NCBI GenBank assembly: GCA_964462125.1
Contig: CAYWXT010000020.1
Span: forward strand, 1-36,893
DNA length: 36,893 nucleotides
Reading direction: 5' to 3'
DNA from: JAWLFY01 sp964462125
GTDB lineage: Bacteria; Planctomycetota; Planctomycetia; Pirellulales; Pirellulaceae
The translations under genes and the position numbers were made by a program. Positions 10,101 through 17,450 of this stretch are shown here, in pieces. The notes under the pieces are model-generated. The model worked only from the letters and a program-made list of their open reading frames with translations, was not told the origin of the DNA and ran no database searches. Position 1 is the stretch's first letter. Every line of letters begins with the position of its first letter.

Positions 10101-11355
10101 CTCCGTCCAGCAATCGTTGGCCGTCACCGACAACAAGATCCAGCAGTCCGAACTCGACTCGGAGCGGTACGATGCTGAACGTCGCGAGGCGGCCGACTGG
10201 CTCTCCTCACTGCAGTCGCACGGGTTGTTGCGCTCGGCGGACGAGGAGCTCGAACCGCCGGAGTTGCCCTGGTCGATGACCCAGGCCCTCAAGGTGGCGC
10301 GGCAGATGGACGCCTCTTTGGGAGAGATCCGCATCGATGATGAAGCGTGGCACCGCTCGCAAACCAAGATCCATGAAGCCCAGAACGAATTGCAACAAAC
10401 GATCTTCTCCCAGGACGGCTATTCGATCGCCGCCGATCATCTCCGCGACGGATTGCAAAAGGTCACGCTGACACTCGAAGGCGAACCGCAGTCACCGCCC
10501 GACGCGATCCGCCGACTGCGGGCCGACATCGAAAGTCGCCAGCAGATCTTGGACGAGCGCGAACAGGACACCCTGGAACGATACCTCTTGGGGGAGGTCG
10601 CCGAGGGGCTGCGTGTCGGCATGCAGAATGCCGATGAGCTGATCCAGATGATGACGACCGAGGTTTCGAAACGCCCGATGAAGACCGGGATGCAGATGCG
10701 ATTCAAGTGGCAGCGGGCCGATGACGGACCGGCCGGCTTGGCAGAAGCCTGTCAGGTGTTGGCCACCTCCTCGGCGACCTGGTCCGCTGAAGAACGCGAG
10801 CAGATCAAGCGATTCTTGCAGCAGTCGATTCGGCTGCAGCGGGAAAGCGAGCAGACCGAGTCGTGGCACGATCACCTCGCCACCGCGCTCGACTACCGCC
10901 TGTGGCACCGCATCGTGATCGAGCGTCGCAGCGGCCCTGACGCCGCGTGGCAACGTTTGACGCGCCGTACCTACGGCACCGGCAGTGGCGGAGAGAAAGC
11001 GATTTCGTTGACCCTGCCTCAGTTGGCTGCCGCGGCCGCCTACTATCGATCCGCTGATGAACTCGCCCCACGATTCATTCTGCTCGACGAAGCGTTCGCG
11101 GGAGTCAGTCCTGACATGCGCGAGGGCTGCATGGACCTGATCGACGCGTTCCAGTTGGATGTGGTGATGACCAGCGAGAGTGAGTGGGGCATGTACCCCG
11201 GTGTGAAGCAGCTGGCCATCTGCCAATTGGATCGGTTCGCGGACATCGACGCCGTGGTCAATCGTGTTTTCATATGGAACGGTTCTGAACTGCGCACCGT
11301 CGCCTCGGCCGAGGACGCAGCGGAAGCGTTGGAGCAGCCCCTGTTCGATCGTTGA
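7135..11355 (+). CDS. jetC: Wadjet type II SMC-like ATPase JetC (TIGR02680 family)
   Basis: This 1406-residue protein has the split ATPase of SMC/SbcC proteins. The Walker A motif GSNGTGKS is at residues 65-72. The signature SGGEK is at 1284-1288 and the Walker B strand FILLDE at 1314-1319. Between them run long stretches of heptad-like sequence rich in Glu, Arg, Gln and Leu, broken near residues 620-790 by a compact Pro/Trp-rich segment that is probably the hinge region. The ATG at 7135 overlaps the jetB stop and is preceded by GGAGG seven bases upstream. In Wadjet the JetC dimer with JetA and JetB is a MukB-like motor that extrudes DNA loops using ATP and presents circular plasmids to JetD. 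The position after the Walker B strand where ABC ATPases usually carry a His reads MTSESEWG, which I recall as typical for this family. Confidence 0.95.
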   Translation: MIGDSEGQTLEPETREALSARKILAGELPIPTGKRWQPLRAGLMNLFLFEDERFPFAGGRLLLRGSNGTGKSRVLAMTLPLLLDGSLKATRVEPDRDATRQVAWNVLGDDQHSATGYSWLEFGRLDEEGEHFVTIGMGIRAIRDGSMKSWFFVTPRRVDESLSLQSIDGVPLTERALEETLGSPGQVIKTAAEYRRIVDETLFRLAERYDPLIDLLLQLRQPQLAKKLDIEQLEAALRVSLPPLKQSLLDDAAEAFRELDEYRTSLAAAQELLRAIEGFMRPYREHVRRGVLRSIKQLTTTNSRFETEQRNLRELVDLLEQDRQQRDRLLERKQSLRVAIETHRAAIEELQQSPEMLSAARLDERRQAVEKLDLQAATAERELERIVQQQQLARTQWEANREAVQKSTDAVIRVSEEARKLAAPEALQNLHQTTLHSLFVHDPPPEDRFDAYQKAETVLQERADAYQRSAAHLIQLNDKIDAAHRHYDEAIWELERAEANLRDRTDRLQGTRQQRSEIVAAVWQQILQWYESASFLHDDLPTIARWSDQWYAWAEQGLTESDDRSADPSLMHLQSAQSKALRRLADQRSRLRAELDALDAHQAALTDQQRRLESGEPIRPPVPMGRDLTHRDRLPGAPLWQLIDFEPAVPESERAGWEAALEDAGLLDAWVTPEGKLLSSDDPETEILDVQLRTSALQPLPDECRLSRVVTPDAGELSAAGIEPPTLQQLLAVIGVGTDAGPTWVAADGRWRNGPLQGRWAKPVPQYIGRETRERYQNARLQEIAAELESLVTQRRQVTEALERLDEDQQRVESLVESFPSREPLVAATLAVESAEHDVDVATDDREHCRDTERQRRADEERLVEQRDTDAADAGLSGWADRAGELSNRIETYRQRLQTLEARIDTLRGAFSAADQSKQTLDNLIDQTSSAEDRTQQLQAELAAERKRVTELEATVGRDAEAIMERLDATRQELKRDEDAAEANGEEVLSVQQSLAVTDNKIQQSELDSERYDAERREAADWLSSLQSHGLLRSADEELEPPELPWSMTQALKVARQMDASLGEIRIDDEAWHRSQTKIHEAQNELQQTIFSQDGYSIAADHLRDGLQKVTLTLEGEPQSPPDAIRRLRADIESRQQILDEREQDTLERYLLGEVAEGLRVGMQNADELIQMMTTEVSKRPMKTGMQMRFKWQRADDGPAGLAEACQVLATSSATWSAEEREQIKRFLQQSIRLQRESEQTESWHDHLATALDYRLWHRIVIERRSGPDAAWQRLTRRTYGTGSGGEKAISLTLPQLAAAAAYYRSADELAPRFILLDEAFAGVSPDMREGCMDLIDAFQLDVVMTSESEWGMYPGVKQLAICQLDRFADIDAVVNRVFIWNGSELRTVASAEDAAEALEQPLFDR

Positions 11356-11375
11356 TGCCGTTGGATCGTTGATGC
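11347..11375 (+). repeat. 12-bp direct repeat at the jetC/jetD junction
   Basis: GATCGTTGATGC occurs at 11347-11358 and again at 11364-11375, a 17-base offset. The first copy contains the jetC stop codon. The second fills most of the 21-base gap before jetD. It looks like a short tandem duplication that separated two genes that may once have overlapped. Confidence 0.7.
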
Positions 11376-11376
11376 A

Positions 11377-12666
11377 ATGCCAAAGAATGCACCACTGGAC
11401 CCATTGGTGACGGAACTACGGTCGCAGGCCTGTCGGCCGCTGCTGAACCGGATGATCAAGAAGCAAAGCCGCGGTGGGCTTCTGGAGGGAAAGATCCGGC
11501 TCGCTGGTTTGGACTCCGCGGAGCGCGCGACGATCATCGCCGTTACCGGCTGCTCAGCGCGGGGGGCAACCTTGACGATCGACCTGAAAGCATTCGATCA
11601 AGTCGTTCGCAACACCGGCCGGTTTCGTTCACTCGCTGATTTGATCGAGCAAGCGACCGGGCGTTCCTTCGCTCGCGAACGTTCCATCCGCGAGCAGCAG
11701 AAGACGGCGTGGGGTCGGCTTTGGGACGAGGCCCAGCAGCGGGTCGCGGGCGATCCTGCCCTGGTCAGCTGTCTGCAGTCCGTCCGGCGTCAGGGCTGGC
11801 TGACCCGCGCGGTACGTCGCGATCCCGACGCTGCCCGCACACTGTTGGCACGGGCCATCGACCTACTGGAACGACTTCCGGTACCGCCGATGCCGCTGGC
11901 GATCTTTGCCGCACGGAATCTGGACGACGCCCACGCCCTGGATCCGCAACGGCCGCTGTCCCGATTGCTGGTTCGCCTGATCGCCGCCCGGGAGCAGCTG
12001 CCGCTGCCGACAAAAACCACCCTCCGCCGCCGGACCTGGGAGTCGGTCGGGTTGGTGTCCGACGAGCTCTCCAGCACGGTGCTGGCATTGAACCTGCCGG
12101 CGACCGGAAACGGTTTGACCGATGCGATGCTCCGTCAACATGCACGGCAGGGCATGCCCGTTCGGATCAGCTTCCGGCATCTGCGGATCCACCCGATCAC
12201 CTTTGGCTCACCGGGGTCGGCGAGGTCCGATTCCGAAGCGAAGCGGGAGTTATATGTCTGCGAGAACCCGAGCGTCGTTGCGGCGGCATGTGACGCGCTC
12301 GGTGTCGACTGCCCGCCGCTGGTTTGCGTCGAGGGCAACCCCAGTCTCGCCTGCTTGCACCTGATCGAGGGATGGGTGCGAGCGGGTCACCGCATCGCCT
12401 ACCACGGCGACTTTGATTGGGGCGGGCTGCGAATTGCCAATCGGCTTTACCGCCAATTTCATTTTCGACCGTGGCGGTATTCGGCAGCGGATTACAATCC
12501 CCAGGGGCTCGCCCATCGCAAGCTCAAACCACCACCGGCAAAGGCACTTTGGGACGAAGCTTTGAGCGTTCGAATCAAATCGGCAGGTGTCGCCGTTGAG
12601 GAAGAATCTGTGATCCAGGAGTTGATCGAAGACCTTGCCCGGGCCGGCCGCTCCGCGGCCCCGTAA
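11377..12666 (+). CDS. jetD: Wadjet type II nuclease subunit JetD (DUF3323/DUF2399, TIGR02679 family)
   Basis: The 429-residue protein has an N-terminal DUF3323-like region (about 1-200; note GLLEGKIRLAGLDSAER near residue 35) and a C-terminal DUF2399 Toprim domain. Candidate metal-binding residues are E296 in VCENPSV and D345 and D347 in HGDFDWGG, the usual Glu plus Asp-x-Asp layout of topoisomerase-primase domains. An acidic VEEESVIQEL stretch closes the protein. JetD homologues are the nucleases that cut closed circular DNA captured by JetABC. The gene follows jetC after 21 bases with no clear ribosome site, so translation probably depends on ribosomes leaving jetC. All expected catalytic residues are present, so the system appears intact. 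Confidence 0.92.
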   Translation: MPKNAPLDPLVTELRSQACRPLLNRMIKKQSRGGLLEGKIRLAGLDSAERATIIAVTGCSARGATLTIDLKAFDQVVRNTGRFRSLADLIEQATGRSFARERSIREQQKTAWGRLWDEAQQRVAGDPALVSCLQSVRRQGWLTRAVRRDPDAARTLLARAIDLLERLPVPPMPLAIFAARNLDDAHALDPQRPLSRLLVRLIAAREQLPLPTKTTLRRRTWESVGLVSDELSSTVLALNLPATGNGLTDAMLRQHARQGMPVRISFRHLRIHPITFGSPGSARSDSEAKRELYVCENPSVVAAACDALGVDCPPLVCVEGNPSLACLHLIEGWVRAGHRIAYHGDFDWGGLRIANRLYRQFHFRPWRYSAADYNPQGLAHRKLKPPPAKALWDEALSVRIKSAGVAVEEESVIQELIEDLARAGRSAAP

Positions 12667-12761
12667 GCTCGGCCGGAAACCGCGGGTGAAGCAGTTTGGC
12701 CCGAGGGGTATTCAGTAAGCGTGCGGCGCAAGTCGCCCGGCGTCTTGCCGTGAATGCACGT

Positions 12762-13886
12762 TCAAGGTCGGACGGCTTGCGCCGTGCCGTTACAAAACGG
12801 AGGGTATGGGGCGCTCGCCTCGGCTCCTGGACGGGGTGGCCAACCGGGCGAGGCTTCGCGTCGCGGGTTGCGATACAGCCGCTCGACGATCCGACGACTT
12901 GACCCCGCGAGCTTGCCCGCTTGATCTCGGTGCCATCCGCGTCCCATCGGCACGAGGTCTTCGTCAGCGGGCCAGGGGTCGAAGGGATCGAACCCGACGG
13001 CGGTTGTCAGCTCGCGGGAATCGAGTGCCACATTGCCGGCACGGGGCGGAATCGGACCCGCCTCGTGCCGATAGCAGCCACGGAGCAGGACAGGGTCGTA
13101 ACCGCCAACCACGTTGACGATCTGCGCGATTTGGTACAACGACAACTGTCGCGGGCCCCCGGCGTGGAACGTCCCTGGGATCTTATTCGCCAAGAGCCAT
13201 GCGAACAAATCATTCATGCACTCGACGTAGGTGGGTGTGCGGATTTCGTCATAGTACAGCGTCGCCGGTTTGCCCTGTTTGAAGCGGGACGCGATCCAAT
13301 CGATCGCGCCGGCGTGCCCGTTGAAGCTGACGCCCATCGGCAGCGAGATCCTCAGCAGCGTCGCCTGCGGCACGGTCTCGCGGACGAGCTGTTCGGCGTC
13401 GGCCATCACGGCACCGTAGATCGTGACCGGATCGGGCAACTCGTGTTCGCGGTACCGACCGCCAGGGCGTCCTGCATACACCAGGTCGATCGAAAGGTGG
13501 ATCACGCGGGCATCAAACCGGGCGGCCTCGCGCATCACGTTTTGAGTCGTGGCGACGTTGACTCGCCGGGCCATCGACGGGTCGAGTTCGCACGATTTGA
13601 GCCGACAACTGCCGGCGCAGCTTAGCACCGCGCCGAAACGAAATCGTTCCCACAGCTCCCGCACCGCGACGGGGTCCTCCAGGTCGCAGGGAACAATTCC
13701 CGGTCCCCGGAGCGGCCAGTGGTCAGGACGCCGAACACCGATGACACGATCACCCAACCGCTGACGAAAGTACTGCAGCGCGTTGTAGCCGGGCACCCCC
13801 GCGATGCCGGTAATCAATAGCGGCACGCTGGGGTGATTTCGATCGGTCCCGCGAGACGTTGACATTGATGGATTCGAGCTCCGCAT
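12762..13886 (-). CDS. RmlD-like extended SDR (sugar-nucleotide reductase family) lacking the catalytic lysine
   Basis: The 374-residue protein begins its Rossmann fold at about residue 21, with the nucleotide-binding TGIAGVPG at 26-33. LSIDLVYAG (131-139) corresponds to the catalytic-Ser/Thr strand of the dTDP-4-dehydrorhamnose reductase (RmlD) family. The catalytic Tyr is Y157 in TIYGAVM, but the position that should be Lys in YxxxK is M161, so classical SDR proton relay may be lost. The C-terminal half has the RmlD-like substrate domain (EIRTPTYVECMNDLFAWLL near 215), followed by a Pro/Arg-rich tail. It converges on jetD across 95 bases and is not obviously part of the defence operon. A second in-frame ATG lies at 13865. 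It may be a reductase with altered chemistry or a nucleotide-binding regulator. Confidence 0.75.
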   Translation of the reverse strand: MRSSNPSMSTSRGTDRNHPSVPLLITGIAGVPGYNALQYFRQRLGDRVIGVRRPDHWPLRGPGIVPCDLEDPVAVRELWERFRFGAVLSCAGSCRLKSCELDPSMARRVNVATTQNVMREAARFDARVIHLSIDLVYAGRPGGRYREHELPDPVTIYGAVMADAEQLVRETVPQATLLRISLPMGVSFNGHAGAIDWIASRFKQGKPATLYYDEIRTPTYVECMNDLFAWLLANKIPGTFHAGGPRQLSLYQIAQIVNVVGGYDPVLLRGCYRHEAGPIPPRAGNVALDSRELTTAVGFDPFDPWPADEDLVPMGRGWHRDQAGKLAGSSRRIVERLYRNPRREASPGWPPRPGAEASAPYPPFCNGTAQAVRP

Positions 13887-14145
13887 CGCCCCATCATCGG
13901 AACAGTCGTCATGCCGGACAAGCGGGGAAGATTCAGGTCATGAGGGTCATTTGTGATGCACGGATCCAATTTGAGCAATGGCCGGGGGGTGGCGGAACAT
14001 CGCCGGGGCGAAGCCCTGCGCAATTCTCCGGCGGTGCCGTTCCCTTGTGCTATTGTTTCCCAAGGTCCAGTTCGCCGTTTCTTAGAATGATGCGTGGAGC
14101 CGCGGCGATTCGTTTTTCTCTCCCGAGCGTTGCATTAGGCGAGCG

Positions 14146-15726
14146 ATGGGTGATTCCGGTTATCTGGGGGTGGACCGGCCACGCCCGGCCCGCGTGATTT
14201 TCGGCGGCACCGTCGCTTGTGTCGGCCTGTTGGTCGGGACGCTGGCGGCGATGCCCCGCTACCATTTGGCGAGGACGACAAAGGCGGTTCCCGAGGTGAT
14301 GAATTGGGACCAGCTCGTGCAGCGGGGGCCGTTCGACAATGGCCATGTCCAGGTTGTCGACGTCGCTCTGGAGCTATCTCCTCAAACGCTCGACCTCATC
14401 ACGGATGATTCAGAAGGTCGATGGGAGAACGAGCCGTTCTCGGAGCTGGGGCCGGTCAAAGTTGTCCCACGGGGGTCTGCTCCCGGCCAAGTCCCCTCCC
14501 GCGTGGTCGTTCCCCATCTGCCGCATCCCTTACGTGCGGCCCACGCCGAAATCGAGGCGTCCGGGACACTGACCGGTCGGTTCCAGCCGGTCGGGGCGGG
14601 CCGTTTCGATTCCATATTGGGTCCCCTGGCAGGACTCCCGATCCAGGAATCGGTCCTTACGAGCGACGTCCGTTACGTGTACGTACCGCCTGACGCGTTG
14701 CCCGATCCGAAGTGGGCCCTCGGCTGGTTCGTCGGCAGCATCGCGGCCGTGTCGATGGGTCTGGTGTTGGCAGGAAGTGGTCGCCCAACGTGGTGGGCCT
14801 GGCTGGTATTCTCACTACCGTCGGTCCTGAGCCTGTGCGGCTCCCCGTTGCGGCAGCGAAACAGTGGCTCATGGCAGGTCGTTTACGCCGCTGCCGGCAT
14901 CGGGATGATTTTCTTCGGGATTCGGCAGATTTCCGTTGTCGGACACTGGTGGCTCGTCGATGCCGATCCGGTGGCGATGGCGGTCGGTTTTCTCGTCCTG
15001 TCGTTGGGAATAGCGGCCATCTGCGGCGCCTTGACCAGTGCAATGGCCAGCCGTTTCGGCCACCTTCTGGGGCGGCGCCGTGGCTCGGGCCGGGAGAGCG
15101 GCGGGGTAGGCCCCGTGAATCCGAAGGAGGTGTTTCAGCGGGGACCCCGTTATTCGCGTCGCTACATTGACCCGAAGTTCACCGTCGTGACCGAAGTTGA
15201 CCTCAACGCCACGACACAGCGGCTGACCGAGGGATTTGAACAAATCGACTTCGAGCCTCCGTTGGTCATCGAAGCGATCGACGACGACCGGGTCATACCG
15301 ACGACCATCCAGGTTGGCTGCCAAGACCTGGCGATGGCCATTGTGGAAACGATCGACGAGACAACGCGACCGCGATTGGTCAGTATTCTGGACGACGGCT
15401 TCGCGATCATTACCCTGGCGCCGGCCGGTGGTGGTGAATCCCACGAGGGAGAGGCCGGAACCATCGAGGTTTGTACCGGTGATGACCCACTTTTGATGCT
15501 TTCCTCCCACCTGGAACGGCTCGCGATCGTCGCCGAACAGCGGGGCGTCTCGCCGCTCACCCAGCAATCCGACGAATGGCGCGACGTCTATCTGCTCGCC
15601 GGACGCGTGTTGGCCGACATCCGCTACCGCCACGGCGATTCGAACCGCTACGTTGATGAGGCGGTCCATGGCCGATTCCAATTCCCACCTACCCCCCAGC
15701 ATCCATTGGCAAGCTGTAGCGAATAA
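14146..15726 (+). CDS. Unrecognised membrane protein, planctomycete-type hypothetical
   Basis: I do not recognise this 526-residue protein. A first transmembrane helix (about residues 16-36) is followed by an extracytoplasmic region of some 150 residues. A cluster of four helices comes next (about 190-210, 214-231, 243-260, 274-299), then a short Arg/Gly-rich linker. The C-terminal 200 residues are a soluble acidic domain, most likely cytoplasmic, ending with a helix and a Pro-rich tail. No catalytic motif stands out. The ATG at 14146 has only a weak upstream AGGCGAG. The gene converges with pepA and has no obvious operon partner. The layout (N-terminal helix, exported loop, helix bundle, acidic soluble domain) would fit a sensor or envelope scaffold, but this is a guess. 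Confidence 0.65.
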   Translation: MGDSGYLGVDRPRPARVIFGGTVACVGLLVGTLAAMPRYHLARTTKAVPEVMNWDQLVQRGPFDNGHVQVVDVALELSPQTLDLITDDSEGRWENEPFSELGPVKVVPRGSAPGQVPSRVVVPHLPHPLRAAHAEIEASGTLTGRFQPVGAGRFDSILGPLAGLPIQESVLTSDVRYVYVPPDALPDPKWALGWFVGSIAAVSMGLVLAGSGRPTWWAWLVFSLPSVLSLCGSPLRQRNSGSWQVVYAAAGIGMIFFGIRQISVVGHWWLVDADPVAMAVGFLVLSLGIAAICGALTSAMASRFGHLLGRRRGSGRESGGVGPVNPKEVFQRGPRYSRRYIDPKFTVVTEVDLNATTQRLTEGFEQIDFEPPLVIEAIDDDRVIPTTIQVGCQDLAMAIVETIDETTRPRLVSILDDGFAIITLAPAGGGESHEGEAGTIEVCTGDDPLLMLSSHLERLAIVAEQRGVSPLTQQSDEWRDVYLLAGRVLADIRYRHGDSNRYVDEAVHGRFQFPPTPQHPLASCSE

Positions 15727-15751
15727 GGGCTGCGGCCTCAGCGGCGCGAGG

Positions 15752-15770
15752 AGGTTCGCCTGCGGAACCT
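15752..15770. terminator. Hairpin between two convergent genes
   Basis: AGGTTCGC and GCGGAACCT form an imperfect stem with one bulged base around a two-base loop. It sits in the 144-base gap where the unrecognised membrane protein gene and pepA converge, so it could end transcription from both sides. No long T-run follows, so Rho-independent action is uncertain. Confidence 0.35.
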
Positions 15771-15870
15771 TGCAACCGCCGGTGATCGCTCTCGCGCGTT
15801 CAACGTGTCGGGAAACGACGTCGTTGCCAAAGTCACCGGGACTTCGGACCATCAGGAACTCTCTGCGAGG

Positions 15871-17352
15871 TCACGACTCTACCGGCGCAGATTCAATCCA
15901 GCGAATCAACGAGCGAACCAGCACGCCGGTCGCTCCAGCGTCGCGGTGCGGTTTGGGGCTGTCGGCGAAGGCGGGGCCGGCGATGTCGCAATGCACCCAG
16001 GGGACATCGCCGACGAAACACTCCAGGAACTTGGCCGCGGTGATCGCGCCTGCCCAGCGGCCCTCGCCGACGTTCTTGATGTCGGCAACCTTGCTCTTGA
16101 TCAGCTCGTCGTACAGCTCGAACATCGGGAGTTGCCAGACCGGCTCTCCCTCTTGTCCCGCCGCTTGCTCGACCGCGGCGCAAAGCGCGTCTTGATTGGT
16201 CATCAGCCCGGCAACCTCGGTGCCGAGCGCGATCATGCAGGCGCCGGTGAGCGTCGCTAGGTCGACGATCGCGGCGGGTCGGTGTTGCACGGCAACGTCC
16301 AAGACATCGGCAAGCACAACCCGGCCTTCCGCATCGGTGTTCAAGATCTCGATCGTCTTCCCGCTACGCGTCTCGATCACATCACCGACCTTGTAGCTGG
16401 TACCGCTGAGCATATTCTCTGCGAGCCCACACAGGCCGATCACATTCTTCCTCACCCCGAGCCTCGCGATGCCCTGCATCACCCCCAGCACCGTGGCGGC
16501 CCCCGACATGTCGCATTTCATGTCGACCATGCCATCGTTCGGTTTGATCGACAAACCGCCGCTGTCAAATGTCACTCCCTTGCCGACCAACACCAGCGGC
16601 GGTTCCTCGCCGCCGCCCTGATGACGCAGAATCACCATTCGCGGCGGCTTCACCGATCCCCCGCCAACCGCCAGGATCGCGCGACAGCCCTCGGCCGCCA
16701 GCCTCGCCTCATCCCAGATTTCGATCTCCAGTCCCGCGTCGGTGGCAACGTCGGACGCCCGAGCGGCGAAGCTGTCGGGAAAGATCACCGACGCCGGTTC
16801 GTTGATCAGCCGCCGGGTCTGGTTGATCGAATCGCCAATCACCTGGCCGCGCACGACAGCAGTGTCCTCAATCCCGACCAAGCCGATCGTATCCGGTACG
16901 TGCAAACTCGGCGCCGACTGGTAAATCCCTTGCCCCTCGCAAGCGAACAAGACCCCCGACACAATCGCGTCGTGACAATCGGTCGGAAAGCATTCGGCCA
17001 GCGCCACGTCGACCCGGCTCTGGGACCGTTCGTTGATTCGCCGGATCGCGATCGAGGCAGCGCGGAAGGCATCGGACCGTGACCGTTGGGATTCTCCGCC
17101 CAAGCCGATGACCAACACCATGCTCGGCCCCGCTTCACTCGGGTTGGCCACCAACGACAGTTCCCCCGCCTCGCCGGAGACCGATGGATGCCGGACACAA
17201 CGAGCCAGCCAGCCATTGCTGGAAGCGTCCAACTGCTGCATCGTTACCGACAGATCACCCGATGCGGGCAAACCAACCACCAGGACATCCGCATTCGCCG
17301 CCGGTTCGTTCACGACTTCCAGCTCAACACTGGGCAAGGGAAGGCTTTCCAA
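15871..17352 (-). CDS. pepA: Leucyl aminopeptidase, M17 family
   Basis: The C-terminal catalytic half carries the M17 signatures: KGVTFDSGG at about residues 258-266 and the NTDAEGR motif at 338-344, which supply the two-zinc site and the bicarbonate-binding Arg. It removes N-terminal residues, preferably Leu, from peptides in the cytoplasm. The N-terminal macro-like domain is more divergent, as usual. I placed the start at a TTG (17352), giving 494 codons including the stop, about the normal family length, because AAGGA lies seven bases upstream. The open frame continues to another TTG at 17487, but that extension is Arg/Gly-rich and would overlap the divergent UbiD-family gene. No in-frame ATG exists near the start. 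Confidence 0.93.
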   Translation of the reverse strand: MESLPLPSVELEVVNEPAANADVLVVGLPASGDLSVTMQQLDASSNGWLARCVRHPSVSGEAGELSLVANPSEAGPSMVLVIGLGGESQRSRSDAFRAASIAIRRINERSQSRVDVALAECFPTDCHDAIVSGVLFACEGQGIYQSAPSLHVPDTIGLVGIEDTAVVRGQVIGDSINQTRRLINEPASVIFPDSFAARASDVATDAGLEIEIWDEARLAAEGCRAILAVGGGSVKPPRMVILRHQGGGEEPPLVLVGKGVTFDSGGLSIKPNDGMVDMKCDMSGAATVLGVMQGIARLGVRKNVIGLCGLAENMLSGTSYKVGDVIETRSGKTIEILNTDAEGRVVLADVLDVAVQHRPAAIVDLATLTGACMIALGTEVAGLMTNQDALCAAVEQAAGQEGEPVWQLPMFELYDELIKSKVADIKNVGEGRWAGAITAAKFLECFVGDVPWVHCDIAGPAFADSPKPHRDAGATGVLVRSLIRWIESAPVES

Positions 17353-17359
17353 TGTCCGA

Positions 17360-17364
17360 TCCTT
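17360..17364 (-). promoter_or_regulatory. Ribosome binding site that fixes the TTG start of pepA
   Basis: AAGGA on the minus strand lies seven bases before the TTG at 17352. It supports this non-ATG start over the upstream TTG at 17487, which has no comparable site and overlaps the neighbouring gene. Confidence 0.55.
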
Positions 17365-17450
17365 CGATAAACACGTGGTTGTTTCGGATTCACCGTTTTG
17401 CGAAGTGCCCAGTCTAGCCCGGTCGATTCGCCCCAGGGTAGGGTGGAGCC

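Noticed and set aside
12641..12662. GGCCGC-TCC-GCGGCC hairpin at the jetD stop
   Set aside because: No T-run follows and the stem lies within the coding end. GC-rich DNA gives such palindromes often, so I do not call it a terminator.
4252..12666. Possibility that the SMC-like protein is SbcC or MukB of normal chromosome upkeep
   Set aside because: The four-gene order and DUF2397/DUF2398/DUF2399 partners are specific to type II Wadjet; SbcC would be paired with SbcD, which is absent.
13007..13625. Long antisense frame opposite the RmlD-like gene (12921-13625)
   Set aside because: No ribosome site or motif; the opposite strand carries a conserved Rossmann protein across the whole stretch.
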